This document shows, piece by piece, positions 24,601-35,983 of a stretch of DNA of 64,000 nt. The position numbers and the translations under genes were made by a program. The DNA lies in the NCBI RefSeq assembly GCF_950023065.1, contig NC_088677.1:19365230-19429229 (forward strand). Reading direction: 5' to 3'. Source of the stretch: Planococcus citri (Eukaryota > Arthropoda > Insecta > Hemiptera > Pseudococcidae). The notes below the pieces were generated by a model. It saw nothing but the letters and a program-made list of their open reading frames with translations. It did not search any database and was not told the DNA's origin. Position 1 is the stretch's first letter. Every line of letters begins with the position of its first letter.

Positions 24601-25809
24601 AATTGACACGAAAATCAATTTTTCAGATGCTTCCTCATCCAGCATTCGTATACTGCAGTACGTTTCTGTACCCGGAAAAAATTATAGTAACTGGATCATA
24701 CGATGGTATGGTTCGCATCTGGTACCAAACTCACGTTACATCAAAAGTATGGCAATTACATCAAGAATTAGCTGGTCACAAAGGATTCGTTAACGCCTTA
24801 TGCTCGTTCAGAAATAAGGAATTCTTCAGTGGTGATAGCGTAGGCGTTATTGTACACTGGGCTTTTGACGAATGTGGAAGGTATACCTATGATTTTGAAA
24901 TATAAACAAAAAACCCACCACCAATTCCTAGTTTTTCAATTTGTTCCCGTCCCATTTCCTCAGATGGAACAGTATAAGCGAAATCAGGTTGATGGAAATT
25001 CAAAACATTATTATAAACAAACTGATCGTATTCCCCGGAGATAAACGACTTATGATCCATACTCGAGATAGTTTACTACGTACGCTGGATATCAAGACCG
25101 AAGTTGCCATTCAATGGTACCAGGTAATCAATTAATTCCAATATTTTGTTCAGATATGATCAGGCGATAGTTAAATATTCACCTTTGTTTTCATAGGGAG
25201 GTTTGAACGATAGTTTTCAATGCAATTGCGCGATTACTCCCTGCGGTAGCTTCGTGTTATCTGCCAGCGAAGACGGCACCGTCAATGTATGGGAAAGCAA
25301 TACGGGCAAACAAGTCGCTTTCTATTCGGGTAATTTTGTATCCGGATGTGGAGGTGCTGTGGATTACCATCCTCACGATCATATCGCCGTGTTCTCGTTT
25401 TATTCGTCTAAAAGCTCGACTTCGTCATCGGTGGTTTACCTTTTGAAGTATTCGCCGTGAGTTTTTTTTCCTCCCTCAAATTAGTACAATATGGAAAAGG
25501 ATGTTCTCGAGTTCGTCTTGATATTAGGAATGATTAATGATGGATTTCGGTTACAGGAATGCGTCGAACGATATTGATATTGGATTGTATATTTTGAGTG
25601 ATACTTTGAATTATTCTCAAAAGAACGATAATGTTTCTGTTTCTTCTATCAACGGCGATGAAAATGAATCCGCCAGTGGAAAGATGAAAATAAGGAAAAG
25701 TATGTTCTTATTTTATTATTTTGTTTTATTCAATGAAATCTCAAGTAATTTTTATTGTTGTTATTTTTTTATTTTTTTTGCAGAAGGATATCAACCTTTT
25801 CGTTATTGA
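18606..25809 (+). CDS. AHI1: Jouberin (AHI1), WD40 ciliary protein
   Basis: Thirteen exons: 18606-18694, 18762-18826, 18906-19221, 19305-19393, 19472-19700, 19762-20131, 20219-20452, 20548-20862, 24627-24880, 24964-25123, 25197-25456, 25557-25699 and 25784-25809. They give 849 residues with consistent phases. Residues 1-185 are acidic and disordered. The conserved pre-WD block follows: LLGICIHRSD (about 192-201), IIPEWEETLTFNE, VGWRRIAWAFLK and WNPYPSTLFVTVKN. Seven WD-type blades run from about 475 to 800, e.g. ASADCTACIWD, TGSYDGMVRIW and SASEDGTVNVWES. The C-terminal SH3 domain of vertebrate Jouberin is absent; the protein ends shortly after the propeller. The family works at the ciliary transition zone. 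The boundary 20131/20219 was chosen to restore the family reading and is the least certain junction. Confidence 0.92.
20926..22150. repeat. Higher-order minisatellite in the AHI1 intron
   Basis: About three higher-order units (starting near 20939, 21221 and 21467; 245-285 bp each) begin AGGAGAGGAAT. Each contains alternating blocks of the type TCAAGGTCGTCTG, GGCCATTGACCTGCCTG and GAAGGTCAATGACCCC. Simpler GTCTGGCTTCTCAAGG units follow to 22150 and resume after the inserted element (24340-24400). All of it lies in the 3764-bp intron between exons 8 and 9. Confidence 0.85.
21164..21707. promoter_or_regulatory. Three AGGTCAATGACCC inverted half-sites
   Basis: Identical 13-mers lie at 21164-21176, 21412-21424 and 21695-21707. 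AGGTCA spaced by one base from its complement is the IR1 arrangement bound by the ecdysone receptor EcR/USP. Related sites such as AGGCCATTGACCT occur between them. The sites lie inside a tandem repeat, so their number may simply reflect amplification. Binding is untested. Confidence 0.3.
22156..24339. mobile_element. TIR element with internal inverted tandem arrays
   Basis: The ends are 41-bp inverted repeats starting CCCACAGTGGGACC, with about two mismatches between them. They interrupt the GTCTGGCTTC minisatellite. The interior has three ~136-bp tandem units (23215-23600; ATACCATGTGACGTATCG, GATCTGGCCTTCTC). About five ~130-bp units follow (23690-24250; GGATTCGGATTCAGCG, GAATACCCATATTGG), partly the reverse complement of the first set. 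I could not find a clear target duplication or a transposase frame, so the superfamily is unassigned. Confidence 0.75.
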
Positions 25810-25915
25810 TCATCGAAAAATCGAAGTTATTTTTTTCAGTCACCACGTTTGTATTCATTTTAATTTTAAATTCAAATATTTTTTTCTTTTTTAGATTAAA
25901 TTATCATCGAATGAA

Positions 25916-25921
25916 AATAAA
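25916..25921 (+). terminator. Poly(A) signal of AHI1
   Basis: AATAAA lies 107 bases past the AHI1 stop codon, in AT-rich sequence. Confidence 0.5.
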
Positions 25922-27425
25922 TGATTATTTGTAGTGAGATTTTAAATTTTTTCATGCATCTTGGAGAAGAAAACAATATTCTCAAATGCAAATTTTCGAA
26001 AAATTTTGGAATTCGCAGTACCTCCAATCTGAAAAATTTTCAAATCAATTTTGTAGTTTGCTGTACTTACCTAGCTCCAAACTGCGAAATTTTAAATGGA
26101 ATTTTGATGTAGTTTGCAGGAGCTTAAAACTGCGAAATCTTCTGATCAATTTTTTTTTAATTCGCAGCACTTTCAAACAACAAAATTTTCGAACGTTCTT
26201 TGGAGTTTAGTTGACAGAAGCTCTAAACTGCAAAATTTCTGATGGAATTTTGGAGAAAATTTTTATTTTTAGATATCCAACAAAGGATTAAGGTGGGAAT
26301 GGGACAAACATATCAATGTAGTTGATGTAGGTACAAAAACAATATCAATACATAAATTTAAAATTGACATCCCCAACTTCCAAATAGGTATAGTCAAACA
26401 ATGTAATAAAATAATAATAACGAAAAAAAAAAATGAAAACGAATAAAAAATTCAATCTAATTGAGAAACTGAATTTTTAAAAAAAGAAGAAAATGATTAA
26501 GAAAATTCAATTACATTAAAAAACTTAATAAATTCAATTACCTATCTATCAATGAATGGACAAATGAACAAAATATTATGATTTGAAAAAAAAACTCCAA
26601 ACGAATTTTTATTTTTAAAATTTAAAAATTCAAAATTGGCACGAACGAATAAGTCGAACCTGGATAAGTTTAGTGGAATCGTGAGGGAAACGGAATTTTC
26701 TCCACTTACATACATAGATTTTCCACCAAAGTAGGTTTCACTTACAAAGGTTGAATAAATTCGAATTCCAGTTATGGAGTGGAAAATGAAAATACTGTTT
26801 GGAAAAACGTCCAAGATGTGCTCGCCTGAAAATCAGATCAAATGTGGATAAGCTTGTTGAATAGATCGAGAATACTGAATAGAATAGGTCACAATTTTTA
26901 GCTGCCCTAATTGATTCCCACATCTTCTAGGGGAGAAATTTCGAAACTCTATTATTCTGGAAAGAACAAAAATCACTCAGAAGCTCTAGAATGGCACAGG
27001 GAATTTCAGTTATACACAAAATAACAATAGTGTTGCATGTCATCAGTAAAATAATCAGTATGTAGGTAAATCAGTAGATAAAATTTATTCAGTGCACCTC
27101 ATCAACCTGCGACCAGACAAAAGTGGAAAAAACACCATTCCTATCAGCGAATAGCCGATCGCTTCATCCCTAGTGTTTATTTTGATTTCGTTTTTTTGTA
27201 GCACGAAAGTTCGGCGATATTTTCGAAAACTCGCAATTTTAATAATTTCAGTAAAGTTTGAGTGATTTAATCGACCTCTTCCAGCTTCGTTTTGGCATAA
27301 AATAATGTGCATTGATTGATGAACTCATTCTAAAGGTAAGCTAACCCTTGCTTATAAACATTACCGTAACACTTTCATTTCATTCACACACTTCAAATTT
27401 ATAATGATCTAGCTTGACACCGGTA
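25922..27425. other. Intergenic spacer and 5' UTR of the next gene
   Basis: Positions 25970-26240 hold three or four degenerate ~80-bp units (CTGCGAAATTTT, GTAGTTTGC). The rest is AT-rich without a gene. A likely 5' UTR intron of the downstream gene runs from a donor at about 27336 (AAAG|GTAAGC) to an acceptor at about 27412 (TCTAG|C). Confidence 0.4.
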
Positions 27426-30400
27426 ATGGAAACTGTTACTGAGCTATCGTTCCTCGAAACCGAGGATACTACATCGAAAAATCCTCCACGAACCTATTCG
27501 TCTATGAAATCACTCAAAGAAACTCCAACTCCATCGAAAGAACCAGAAAGTGAACTGCCAAATATCGATACTCCAAACACCAAGGAAGAAGAGCCTAATA
27601 AGACACCCAAATTCGTCAAAAAAGTCACCAACTCTCCCAAAAAGTAAATATATACATTTCTTTACTATTTCCTTACATTATATTAATTGTAGTTTATACG
27701 TAATTGGTTTATTGGCATTCTAGGGAGAAGTATCCCTGTCCGCTATGCCCGAAAGAGTTCCAGAACAAATCCGGTCGATATAATCATATAAAAATACACC
27801 ACAAAGTGAAACTAGATTTCGGTAAAGTTCATTGTTTGGAAGCCGGATGCTTGTTTTCCTGCATGTATACGACAGTGCTCCAACAACATCTTACCACCGT
27901 TCACAACATTCCGATGAAATATCTAAATTTAGAATTCGACAATTACGAAGGTAGAGTACCGTTAACATATGCAGGAATTGTACTCGGTTACTTTTTAAGT
28001 AACCAAGTTACTAACTCAAGTTACTAACAGTAACTTATGGTTACTTTTTGAAGATGTTGGTTACTAGGTATAAGTTACTTTTTCCGAGATTTTTCACAGA
28101 TTTAAAAAAAAATTTTATCCAAAATTCTTCGAAAAAAACATTGCCATTATTTAAACGGCATCACTGCTTTTTCAGCGTTACGAATTTAATTTTTTCTGTT
28201 TTAATGATTTTTCTGTTAAAATGTACTTAGAAAGGTTTTCTAATTTCAACAGGTACATATTATTATTTTTGAATTTCTCGATGGTTTTTAGTAAATTTTC
28301 TCCTGTTTTGATTGATTTTTACATCTTGAATTTTGGTGGTGATTTTTTCCCAAAATAATGTTTCCATGATTTTGCTCTGAATTTTGATGATGTTTTTCGC
28401 CTGAATTTTTGCCCGATTTCATCACCTTGAATTCTCGTGATTTTTTCATTGAAATTTTCCCTCGACCTTGTGTGATTTTATTGCTCAAATAGTCGGGATT
28501 TCTCCTTATTTTGGTTCGATGGCTTTTTTTGAATTTTGTGAATTTTTATCTTCGTCGATTTGGCGAGTTTTCTTTTGAATTTTTGTAGATTTTTCCTATT
28601 CTGACGGGTATGATTTTTCTGAATTTTCGCGAGTTCTGTTTTTCAAGTGTTTCGATAATTTTCTCAGAATTTTCATTTTTTTATATTTTCACATTTTGGC
28701 AACGTTTCTCCAGTCTTGACAAACTTTTTTAACTTTGAATTTTCACGATTCTGTGGTTTTTATTCTACATTGAGGTCCTTTTTGTTGCCTAAATTTTCAC
28801 TGCATTTTTTTTATTTCAACAGTTTTTTTTTTGAGTTTTGTGCTTTAAAAAAACAAGTGATTTTTCTTGCTCACATTTTTCTTCTTCCAAAAATCAATTT
28901 CCTTTAAATGTTGATCTTTTTTTCGAGAAGGGAGGCAAGCTTCTTCAAGATTTGATGACTTTATTAATTTTTTTCACTTTTTGTGATAGATTTTTCTACA
29001 TCTTGATATCTTTCATTCGTTGATCCCTCTCCCTCTCACTCTCTTCCTCTTCCCTTCCAGTTATGAGGAAAGGTGCTCCGAATTTCCTCTCTCTTTGAAC
29101 AGTTTTTTTTTCAAGTTCGAATTATTTTTCTCTGTTGAATCTTCTTGAGTTTTGCTAGAAATTTTTCGATGATTTTTCTCAACATTTTTCTGATTTAGTT
29201 CCGAATTTATACCTAAAATTTTAGTTCCCGTGAGTTTTCTGTTCCGAATTCTTAATGATTTTTACTCAACTGAATTTTCGAGATTTTTTCATTTTCATCA
29301 TTTCCATAATTTTGTTTTGAATTTTATTGGCTCGTTTTTCTACCTAAATTTCTGTTCTTAATTTCGGCGAAATTTTTTTTCTTGAATTTTCGAGATTTTT
29401 TATGAAATTTTCTCCTAATTTGGCCCCAAATTTTAGTAATTTCTTCTGCCTAAATTTTTGCGGAATTCTCCTGCTTACAGATTTTTTCCGAGTTCTTTGG
29501 ACTTCGAGGCTTGATGATTTTATTTATAATGTTTTGTGGATTTCTTGATTTTTTTTTCAAGTCTTATTCTTTTGAGTTCTCATAGGTTTTATTTTCCAAT
29601 TTTTTGACGATTTTCCCCAAATTTTCTTGTTTTCTCGTGTGCGTAAATTTTTGTGAAGTTTTCGCAGTTTCATCGTTAAATTTCGTGAATTTTGTTTTCA
29701 ATTCGTGCGAGGGTTTTTTTAAAAATTTTAGTGCTTTTTACTTTAATTTTTTTGATGGAGTTTTTTTATTCTTCTAATCGAATTTTCATTCAGAAATCCT
29801 CGTGATTTTTTTCAACTTTTTATATTTTAAAAAAAACTTTGTTTTTAGGTTCATTTTGAATTTGGCGATTTTGATTTACTTATTGAAAGAAGATCACGAA
29901 GAAGTTTTTCAACGATTTTTTTTTCTTTCCAGATCTTGATCTTTGTTCTGCTTCCCGTTATGGTCATTTTCTCTCAATTTCAATAATTTTGTCACTTTTT
30001 TCCATTTTTTGCCAGTTTTTAATGAGTTTTATTTCTTTTTGAAGCAAGGTACTTAGTACATTTTTGTGTATTCGAATTTTTAAAATGATTTTTACAAATT
30101 ACTTTTTTTCCAAATTTGGATTGCAATCTTCCCCCCCCCCCACCACCGCCGCCATTTTCTGTTAATTTTAATAAGTTTCCCGTTCTAAAATGATTCTTCT
30201 TATTTATGGATTTTTTTTACAAATTATTAATTATTATTTCTCAACACTCGAATATTTTTTCAGTAGCTTAACACATTTTTTGATTATGTTTCCGGAATGC
30301 AATATTTTTTTTATACTTTCTTTTTGTATTTTGATCTATGAGTAGTTCACTTTCGAAATGTTGATAATTATCTTTTTTGAGCTTTTGCTAGTTTTTTCTT

Positions 30401-32715
30401 TCTAAAATGGTTTGTATTGGAATATTTCAATGTTTTTTTCCTGTGTTTTTTGAAAAAACTGCAATCGAAATTTACGTTACGTTTCTTTTTTTTTTTAATC
30501 TAAAATAAACTGTAATGTTTTGTATGCATTGAAATTTTTTGGTTGCGACTTTTGTTTACATTAACATTTTTTTGGATTACTTTTTCCGGCTTTTTTGGTT
30601 ACCAAAGTTACTTTTTTTGAGAAAAATTTGAGTACAATCCCTGCATAAATGCTTTATTTCCGTCCAAACTGTTCTTCGTTTAATAATTTTTTTATTTTTC
30701 GATTAGATTTTGAAAAATGGAAACACCACTTTGAGACCGGCGAAGTTTGCAGATTTGTGAAGAAAAGCGGCGCCAGGGTAGGCGAAGCTGGTAAATCGAT
30801 GTATTTGTACTGCAGTCGTAGCGGAACGTTCGTCAGTCAAGGAAAAGGGACGCGTTTGAAGAAAATAGGATCTTCCAAAATTAGCGCTCATTGTACAGCT
30901 CTGATAAAATATTTCGAAGAAAGCTCCGGACGAGTTAAAGCTACAGTCTGCGCTACTCATTACGGTCACGATAAAGATCACCGTTTTCTAAGACTAACCA
31001 AGTTACAAAAAAGACACATAGCCGAGAAGATGAAATCGGGAATGTCTCGCGAATTAGTCCTGGACTCGATTCGATCGACGTTCGTTAATAAATTAGACAG
31101 AATACACGAGTTATCGAAGAAAGATTTGAATAATATACAAAAATCGTACAATATTCCTATCGTTAACGAGCGTAAAAAACAGACCAATTCTTCGTCCGTG
31201 TTTTACCCGATGGATTTAATCAAAGATGACTGGACTAGCGATATAGATAAAAACGAAGAAAGCCCTATACTATTTTATAAAAACAACAACACCGAGCACG
31301 AAACGCTGCAAAATAAAGATAAATGTTTGATTTTGATGACCAAAGGTCAAAAAGACTTGTTTTTGAAGTTCTGCAATAACGGCGTCGCCTACGTTACCAC
31401 CTTCAGGTTATCGACTATGATAGGTTTACACCTGACTGTCATCTTTATATTGGATGATTTTTACGAAATGTTCCCGGTGTGTTTTATGATCAGCACCGAT
31501 ACGAAAAGCGAGATGATGAAATTATGTTTTAATCAGTTATTCAACGTCGTAGGCCCGATCTCGATCCGAGCTCTGGCAACAGATAACGACTCTAATGTGC
31601 TAGAGAACTGGCACGAAGTAATGGGTCCGCATTGTTCGCACATCGTCGCCAACAGACACGTCGATACCGAATGGAGGAAATCTCTTACTATGGTCGAAAA
31701 CGAAGTCTTTCAAGGAGACATATACGATAGATTATACGAGTTTATCGAAAACGCCGAAGGAACCGAACAGAGAATGTACTCGTTAATAGAGGAACTTCGT
31801 GCATCCGTTAATACCGCTCAATTCGCCACCTACTTGGAGAAAAACTATCTTCCTAATATTACTCTTTGGTCTACGTATTATCTGAAGCGAGAATTAAGTC
31901 TCAGGGAGCCCGTAGACTACGAGACCTCTTACAGTAAGATCTCCAACGTGAGTGAGATAAGTTGTAAATACAATAAAACCGTTTCGACGACGGCTAAAGG
32001 CTTAATCAAGCTACTAATCGATTGCCAATCTCATCGTAATCGTAAAGTAGCCGAAAACGTAGTCCAAATAAGCAACGCACATAACGCCAGCGCCAACTCC
32101 AGCATCGAGAGTGTATTTCCTTACGAAAACGGTAAATGGAAAGTATTAGTTAACGAGTACGAAGAAAAAAAAGTATTCGAAGTGAGTACAGCCTGCTGCA
32201 GCTTCGACGATTGCGTTCTAATGTGCGATAAGTGCGAATCCTGCGTCCACAGTTTCTACTGCGTTTGCGACAGCTACGTCGATGGTAAAACCTGCATCCA
32301 TGTGCATTTGGTAGGCTCGATGTTGAAAAAATTGAAATCCGATGCCGATGCCGAAGAATTGAACATTGTTTTATCATCTTACGACGAAATGAACAAGAAT
32401 CTCATCACGGAAACCGAACAAAACAACGAAATGCACTCGTTTAAATCCGAATCGCTCACGGTTTTGGAAGAAATTGGTAGAAAAGTGATGAAAGAAAAAG
32501 ACGAGAAAAGCATGCAACAACTGTTGACCGCTATTAAAGATTTTCGAGCTAATATAGACGTTTTATCCAACTACGGTAGTCATGCGAAAAACATGACTTT
32601 CGTTAAAAGTTCCAAACTGGTGACGAAAACGAAAAAGAAACCTCCGAAACCTCAGATCAAGAATATCAAGAAGAAAGTTATCACCAAAAGGAAAACTAGA
32701 TCATCGAAGAATTAA
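27426..32715 (+). CDS. C2H2-SWIM protein derived from a MULE transposase
   Basis: Three exons (27426-27643, 27724-27950, 30707-32715) give 817 residues. Residues 1-72 are Thr/Pro/Glu-rich. Two C2H2 fingers follow: CPLCPKEF...HIKIHH (about 78-98) and CLEAGCLFSC...HLTTVH (about 106-130). Next is a Cys/His domain resembling the WRKY-GCM1/FLYWCH type (YLYCSRSG...CATHYGHD) and a MULE-like core (about 355-480; FILDDFYEMFPVCFMIS, ALATDNDSN). A SWIM finger CVCDSYVDGKTCIHVH lies near 666-681, and a basic tail ends the protein. Where active MULEs have the first catalytic Asp (D-x-T), this protein reads VTTFR, suggesting a domesticated, inactive transposase. There are no terminal repeats, and the gene has fused fingers, so I treat it as a host gene. 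The function is unknown; a DNA-binding role is inferred. Confidence 0.82.
27972..30643. mobile_element. hAT-like T-rich element in an intron
   Basis: The left end CAGGAATTGTACTC and right end GAGTACAATCCCTG are inverted repeats with one mismatch. Both are followed inward by GTTACTTTTT/AAGTAACC subterminal repeats. The interior is ~2.6 kb of T-rich degenerate sequence (GATTTTTCTGAATTTT-type) without coding capacity. The flanking octamers AACATATG and CATAAATG match only 5 of 8, so the target duplication is imperfect. Removing the element leaves an 84-bp intron, typical for this window. A related single end (CAGGCCTCGTACTC... GTAACTTTAATAACC) lies near 33131. Confidence 0.65.
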
Positions 32716-34034
32716 TTAGAATCATCGTTGACTCATTTTAAATAATACAAGAATTTTAAAAATTAACTGTAAAATCCAAGTATTATTATTGTGTCTGTTC
32801 TCTAGTCGTTATATGTATTGTAATTTCGATGGACGAGTTTCAACTCGTAATCATTAAGTACCTATCTGTGTATCGTGAATCAGGATTTGTAATTCTCTCT
32901 ATTTCTCCTCGAATTTCATTGTACCTATGTATCTATTTTTAAACGGATTTCCTACGATTATTATTATTACTATTGATTATTATTATTACGAAAACTTGAA
33001 CGTTTCAATGCGCAAGTTTGCTACGAGAAGCTGGTTTCCGTTGAGCTTGTAAAGATTACATGGAATTTCTTTAATTTTGTTTTATTTATTTATCACAACT
33101 TCCCCAATCGTTTAAGTATGATTCGAATTCAGGCCTCGTACTCGATTTTTTTTTCCAAAAAAAAGTAACTTTAATAACCACACAAGTGACAAAACGTGAA
33201 AAAATTTTAATGTAGAGAAAAATTACCAAAAAAACATCCTGGCTTTTAATTTTAAAAATTTGGACTAATTTTGCAACTTTTTAGTGAAAAAAGTGGGGAA
33301 AAACGAGACATTCGGACGATTCACTTTTCAGCAATTAGGTATAACTATGTAGGGGCCAAAAGATTATATTTAGGTAGGTATTGACCTACTTATTTTTAGC
33401 AATTATTGTCAAAAAAGCGAAAATTGAACATTTTTTGGAAAAATATGAGACTTTAGAATTTTCTCCAAAAATTTAGATTTTCTGTTATATCGAATTTCAT
33501 TCAACTCTGACCCATTCATTGCATGAGGGTTTCCAAAACTAGCCTTTTTTCGGAGCTGCTCTTCTACATTACGATTAAAAATTTGATCCAAATCCAAAAT
33601 GAGTATTGGATTTGAAACTAGAGTCGCTGGGAACTTTAAAATGATCAAATAAACATAGTTTGAGCAAAATTTATAATAAGGATTGAAATTTTATAACATA
33701 TTGCTATTATCAGACTCTTGATTAAATCGTATCAAAAAAGAATAAACCAATTTAAGAATAATAAATGCAAATTCAGTAATAATAATATCCCTACGTAATA
33801 ATATAATATAGTTAGAAAAACAGAACAAAATCAACATCGTAATAAACACTAAGTAAATCGAATATTAATAATGAAATCACAAAACATTAAACACAAAGAT
33901 TACTCGAAAGAATCCATTAAGGTTTGAAAACTTTTAAATTTATCTAAGCTCGTAAAAAAGACTAGTAAAAAAAAAAAAAACAATAATCGTATAATTTTCT
34001 AAATAGATAGGTATAAAATACTGTGCATTTGATA
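32716..34034. other. Spacer between convergent genes
   Basis: This holds the 3' ends of the MULE-derived gene and, on the other strand, of RCE1. It contains a solitary hAT-like end near 33131-33180 and a stretch of degenerate AAAAAGCGAAAATT repeats (33230-33490). No gene is seen. Confidence 0.4.
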
Positions 34035-35770
34035 TCAGTTGATCTCAGCTTGGGAGTAATTATAATTCCAAAACAACGTATTAGAATACAATTCCGGTGC
34101 AGTGATCGGCATCAGTAAAAGGCACCAAATTGCGAACCCTAGAATGAGGGTGAAAAACAAAACGTATCGTTTGAATCCTGAATACGATAAGGGTTCGAGT
34201 AAATCAGGGAATCCCATGTGGTTACAGAACATATGAGTGACAATGGGTGCCACTAAGTGCCCAGTTCGTAGAAACAGAAACGTACAGTAAGCTCCGAAAA
34301 TTGTGGTGAAGAAGAACTGGAACGCTGGAAACAGAATTTAACGTAGAATTTAGTTGATCTGTTTGCTGATCGATAATGCGATTCGATCTGGTGCTCACCG
34401 GTTATCGCGAGACTCTTTTTTAGCTCCACTCCAGCTTTCAAGTTTTCGAGAAAATGATTAAAATGAGCTGTAAAAAGAAAGAAGATGTCAGAACGAAACG
34501 ATAATTCAATCGTTGATTGAGTAAAAAATTACATACCAGCTCCGAAAAACACCGGACAGACGAATATGGTTAGTAATGGTTGAAAACACTGTAACAGTAA
34601 TGGTATCATGCAAGCTCGATAGGTCAGCTCTTCGGATACTGGAGCTACTACATGGGTTCGAATCCATACAACGTCTTTAAAACTTGACAGCCAGTATTCT
34701 TTTTCTAAAGATAGAAACAATCGTTCGATTAGAGATAAGTCTTTGCTTCAGGGCAGAAGAGTTATCGATGATCTGTACGTAATAGATCAGCAGTACCTGC
34801 GTACATGGCACAGGAGCCATTTACTATTTGAAATACAATAGGTCCTAAAAATAAGATCACAGTCAGTAGCAGAGGGTATAAGGTAGCTTGCCAGATTCCT
34901 GGTATTCGTAATCCCAACAGATCCCATAATGAATTCTGTAAACCAATAAGATACGGTGTTCGTTTAGTAAACTGATTCTGACGGTTTTCTACGCAGATTT
35001 TGGCAGCTGAGGAAGCTCACTTTGGAAAGATATTTCTGATTCAAGCAAAAATATAAGTATATCGGCGATATCAAAGCTACGATTGTTACGCTGACGAATC
35101 TTCGTTTTATTGTCGATGGGTGATCTCTGCGGAAAATAAAGTTTAATTAGTGCCTTGACGTGTAAGTGGCATAACAGGGAAATCGGCGTAAACCTTGACA
35201 CCGTTTTAATTACAGTTCAATTGCGAATAATTGTAATTTTTAATGCAATCGGAGTGCAATAAATTATTTTCCAACGACTGATAAAAATTGAAAAATCTGA
35301 TTTCGAACGTAGCGTCGTTCGAGCTAAAGTCGTGCCTATTTCGTGACCGTTCCAATTCTCGATTTATTTTCGAAAAACAACGACGTTATATATTTTTTGC
35401 ATTTTAACGGATTAAAATTAATTGAAATTAGTATTAAATTAATTTTTAACTCGAATTATTTGGTAAAAAACGCGAAAATGTAGTTTGAAATTTTCCATTT
35501 TCGTTTCCCTATTGTTTACAATGCTGCTCGTAATGACGTAAAAGACTCGAAAGCCAAAAAGAATTTTAAATGAAATCACTTTCGTTCTTTCGATAAGTTT
35601 GAAATTTTTAATTAAACGATTAATTAAAATAAATTCCCAGAGTATTAGTAAAGATTGATAGAAAATTTAACAATTTACCTGTCATATCTATATTTCCAAA
35701 CGTACAAACTACATACATAAAGTAAAGATAATATTAAACATTGTATTATTACTATCACACACTCTTCCAT
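34035..35770 (-). CDS. RCE1: CAAX prenyl protease 2 (RCE1)
   Basis: Six minus-strand exons: 35679-35770, 35021-35126, 34797-34935, 34537-34704, 34399-34467 and 34035-34324. They give 287 residues, a little shorter than vertebrate RCE1. The signature blocks are DHPSTIKRRF after the first membrane segment, the glutamate motif APVSEELTYR (E137, E138, R142), HFNHFLEN (H170/H173) and the C-terminal PIVTHMFCNHMG (H222, N226). These are the catalytic Glu/His/Asn positions of the ABI/CAAX-protease family. Several hydrophobic helices fit an ER membrane enzyme, which removes the -AAX tripeptide from prenylated Ras-type proteins. The first exon is short, and its start lies 213 bp from the FBXO11 start. 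Confidence 0.94.
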
Positions 35771-35983
35771 TATACAAATACAAAACCACGTGACACGTAG
35801 GCGCTCGCTGATTGGCCGATAGGAATATCCTTTATGGGCTTATTGGAAAAGGGAAACGATTGTCGAAATTGTCGAAATGTAATAGAAGATAGAAAATGGC
35901 TTCTCTTTGTTTTGGTTCTGATTTCTTTGTTATCGTTCGGTAGTTGAATTTAATAAATGTGTAAATTTTATTTTAGATAGAAA
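35771..35983. promoter_or_regulatory. Compact bidirectional promoter RCE1/FBXO11
   Basis: Only 213 bp separate the two divergent start codons. A CACGTG E-box lies at 35787-35792, a CCAAT box (as ATTGG) at about 35811-35815, and the block is GC-richer than its surroundings. A likely 5' UTR splice acceptor (TTTTATTTTAG) sits just before the FBXO11 ATG. Both genes are housekeeping-type, which fits a shared TATA-less promoter. Confidence 0.6.

Noticed and set aside
34648..34662. GGGTTCGAATCC, a tRNA T-loop-like word
   Set aside because: It lies within an RCE1 coding exon and no cloverleaf or A box can be built around it.
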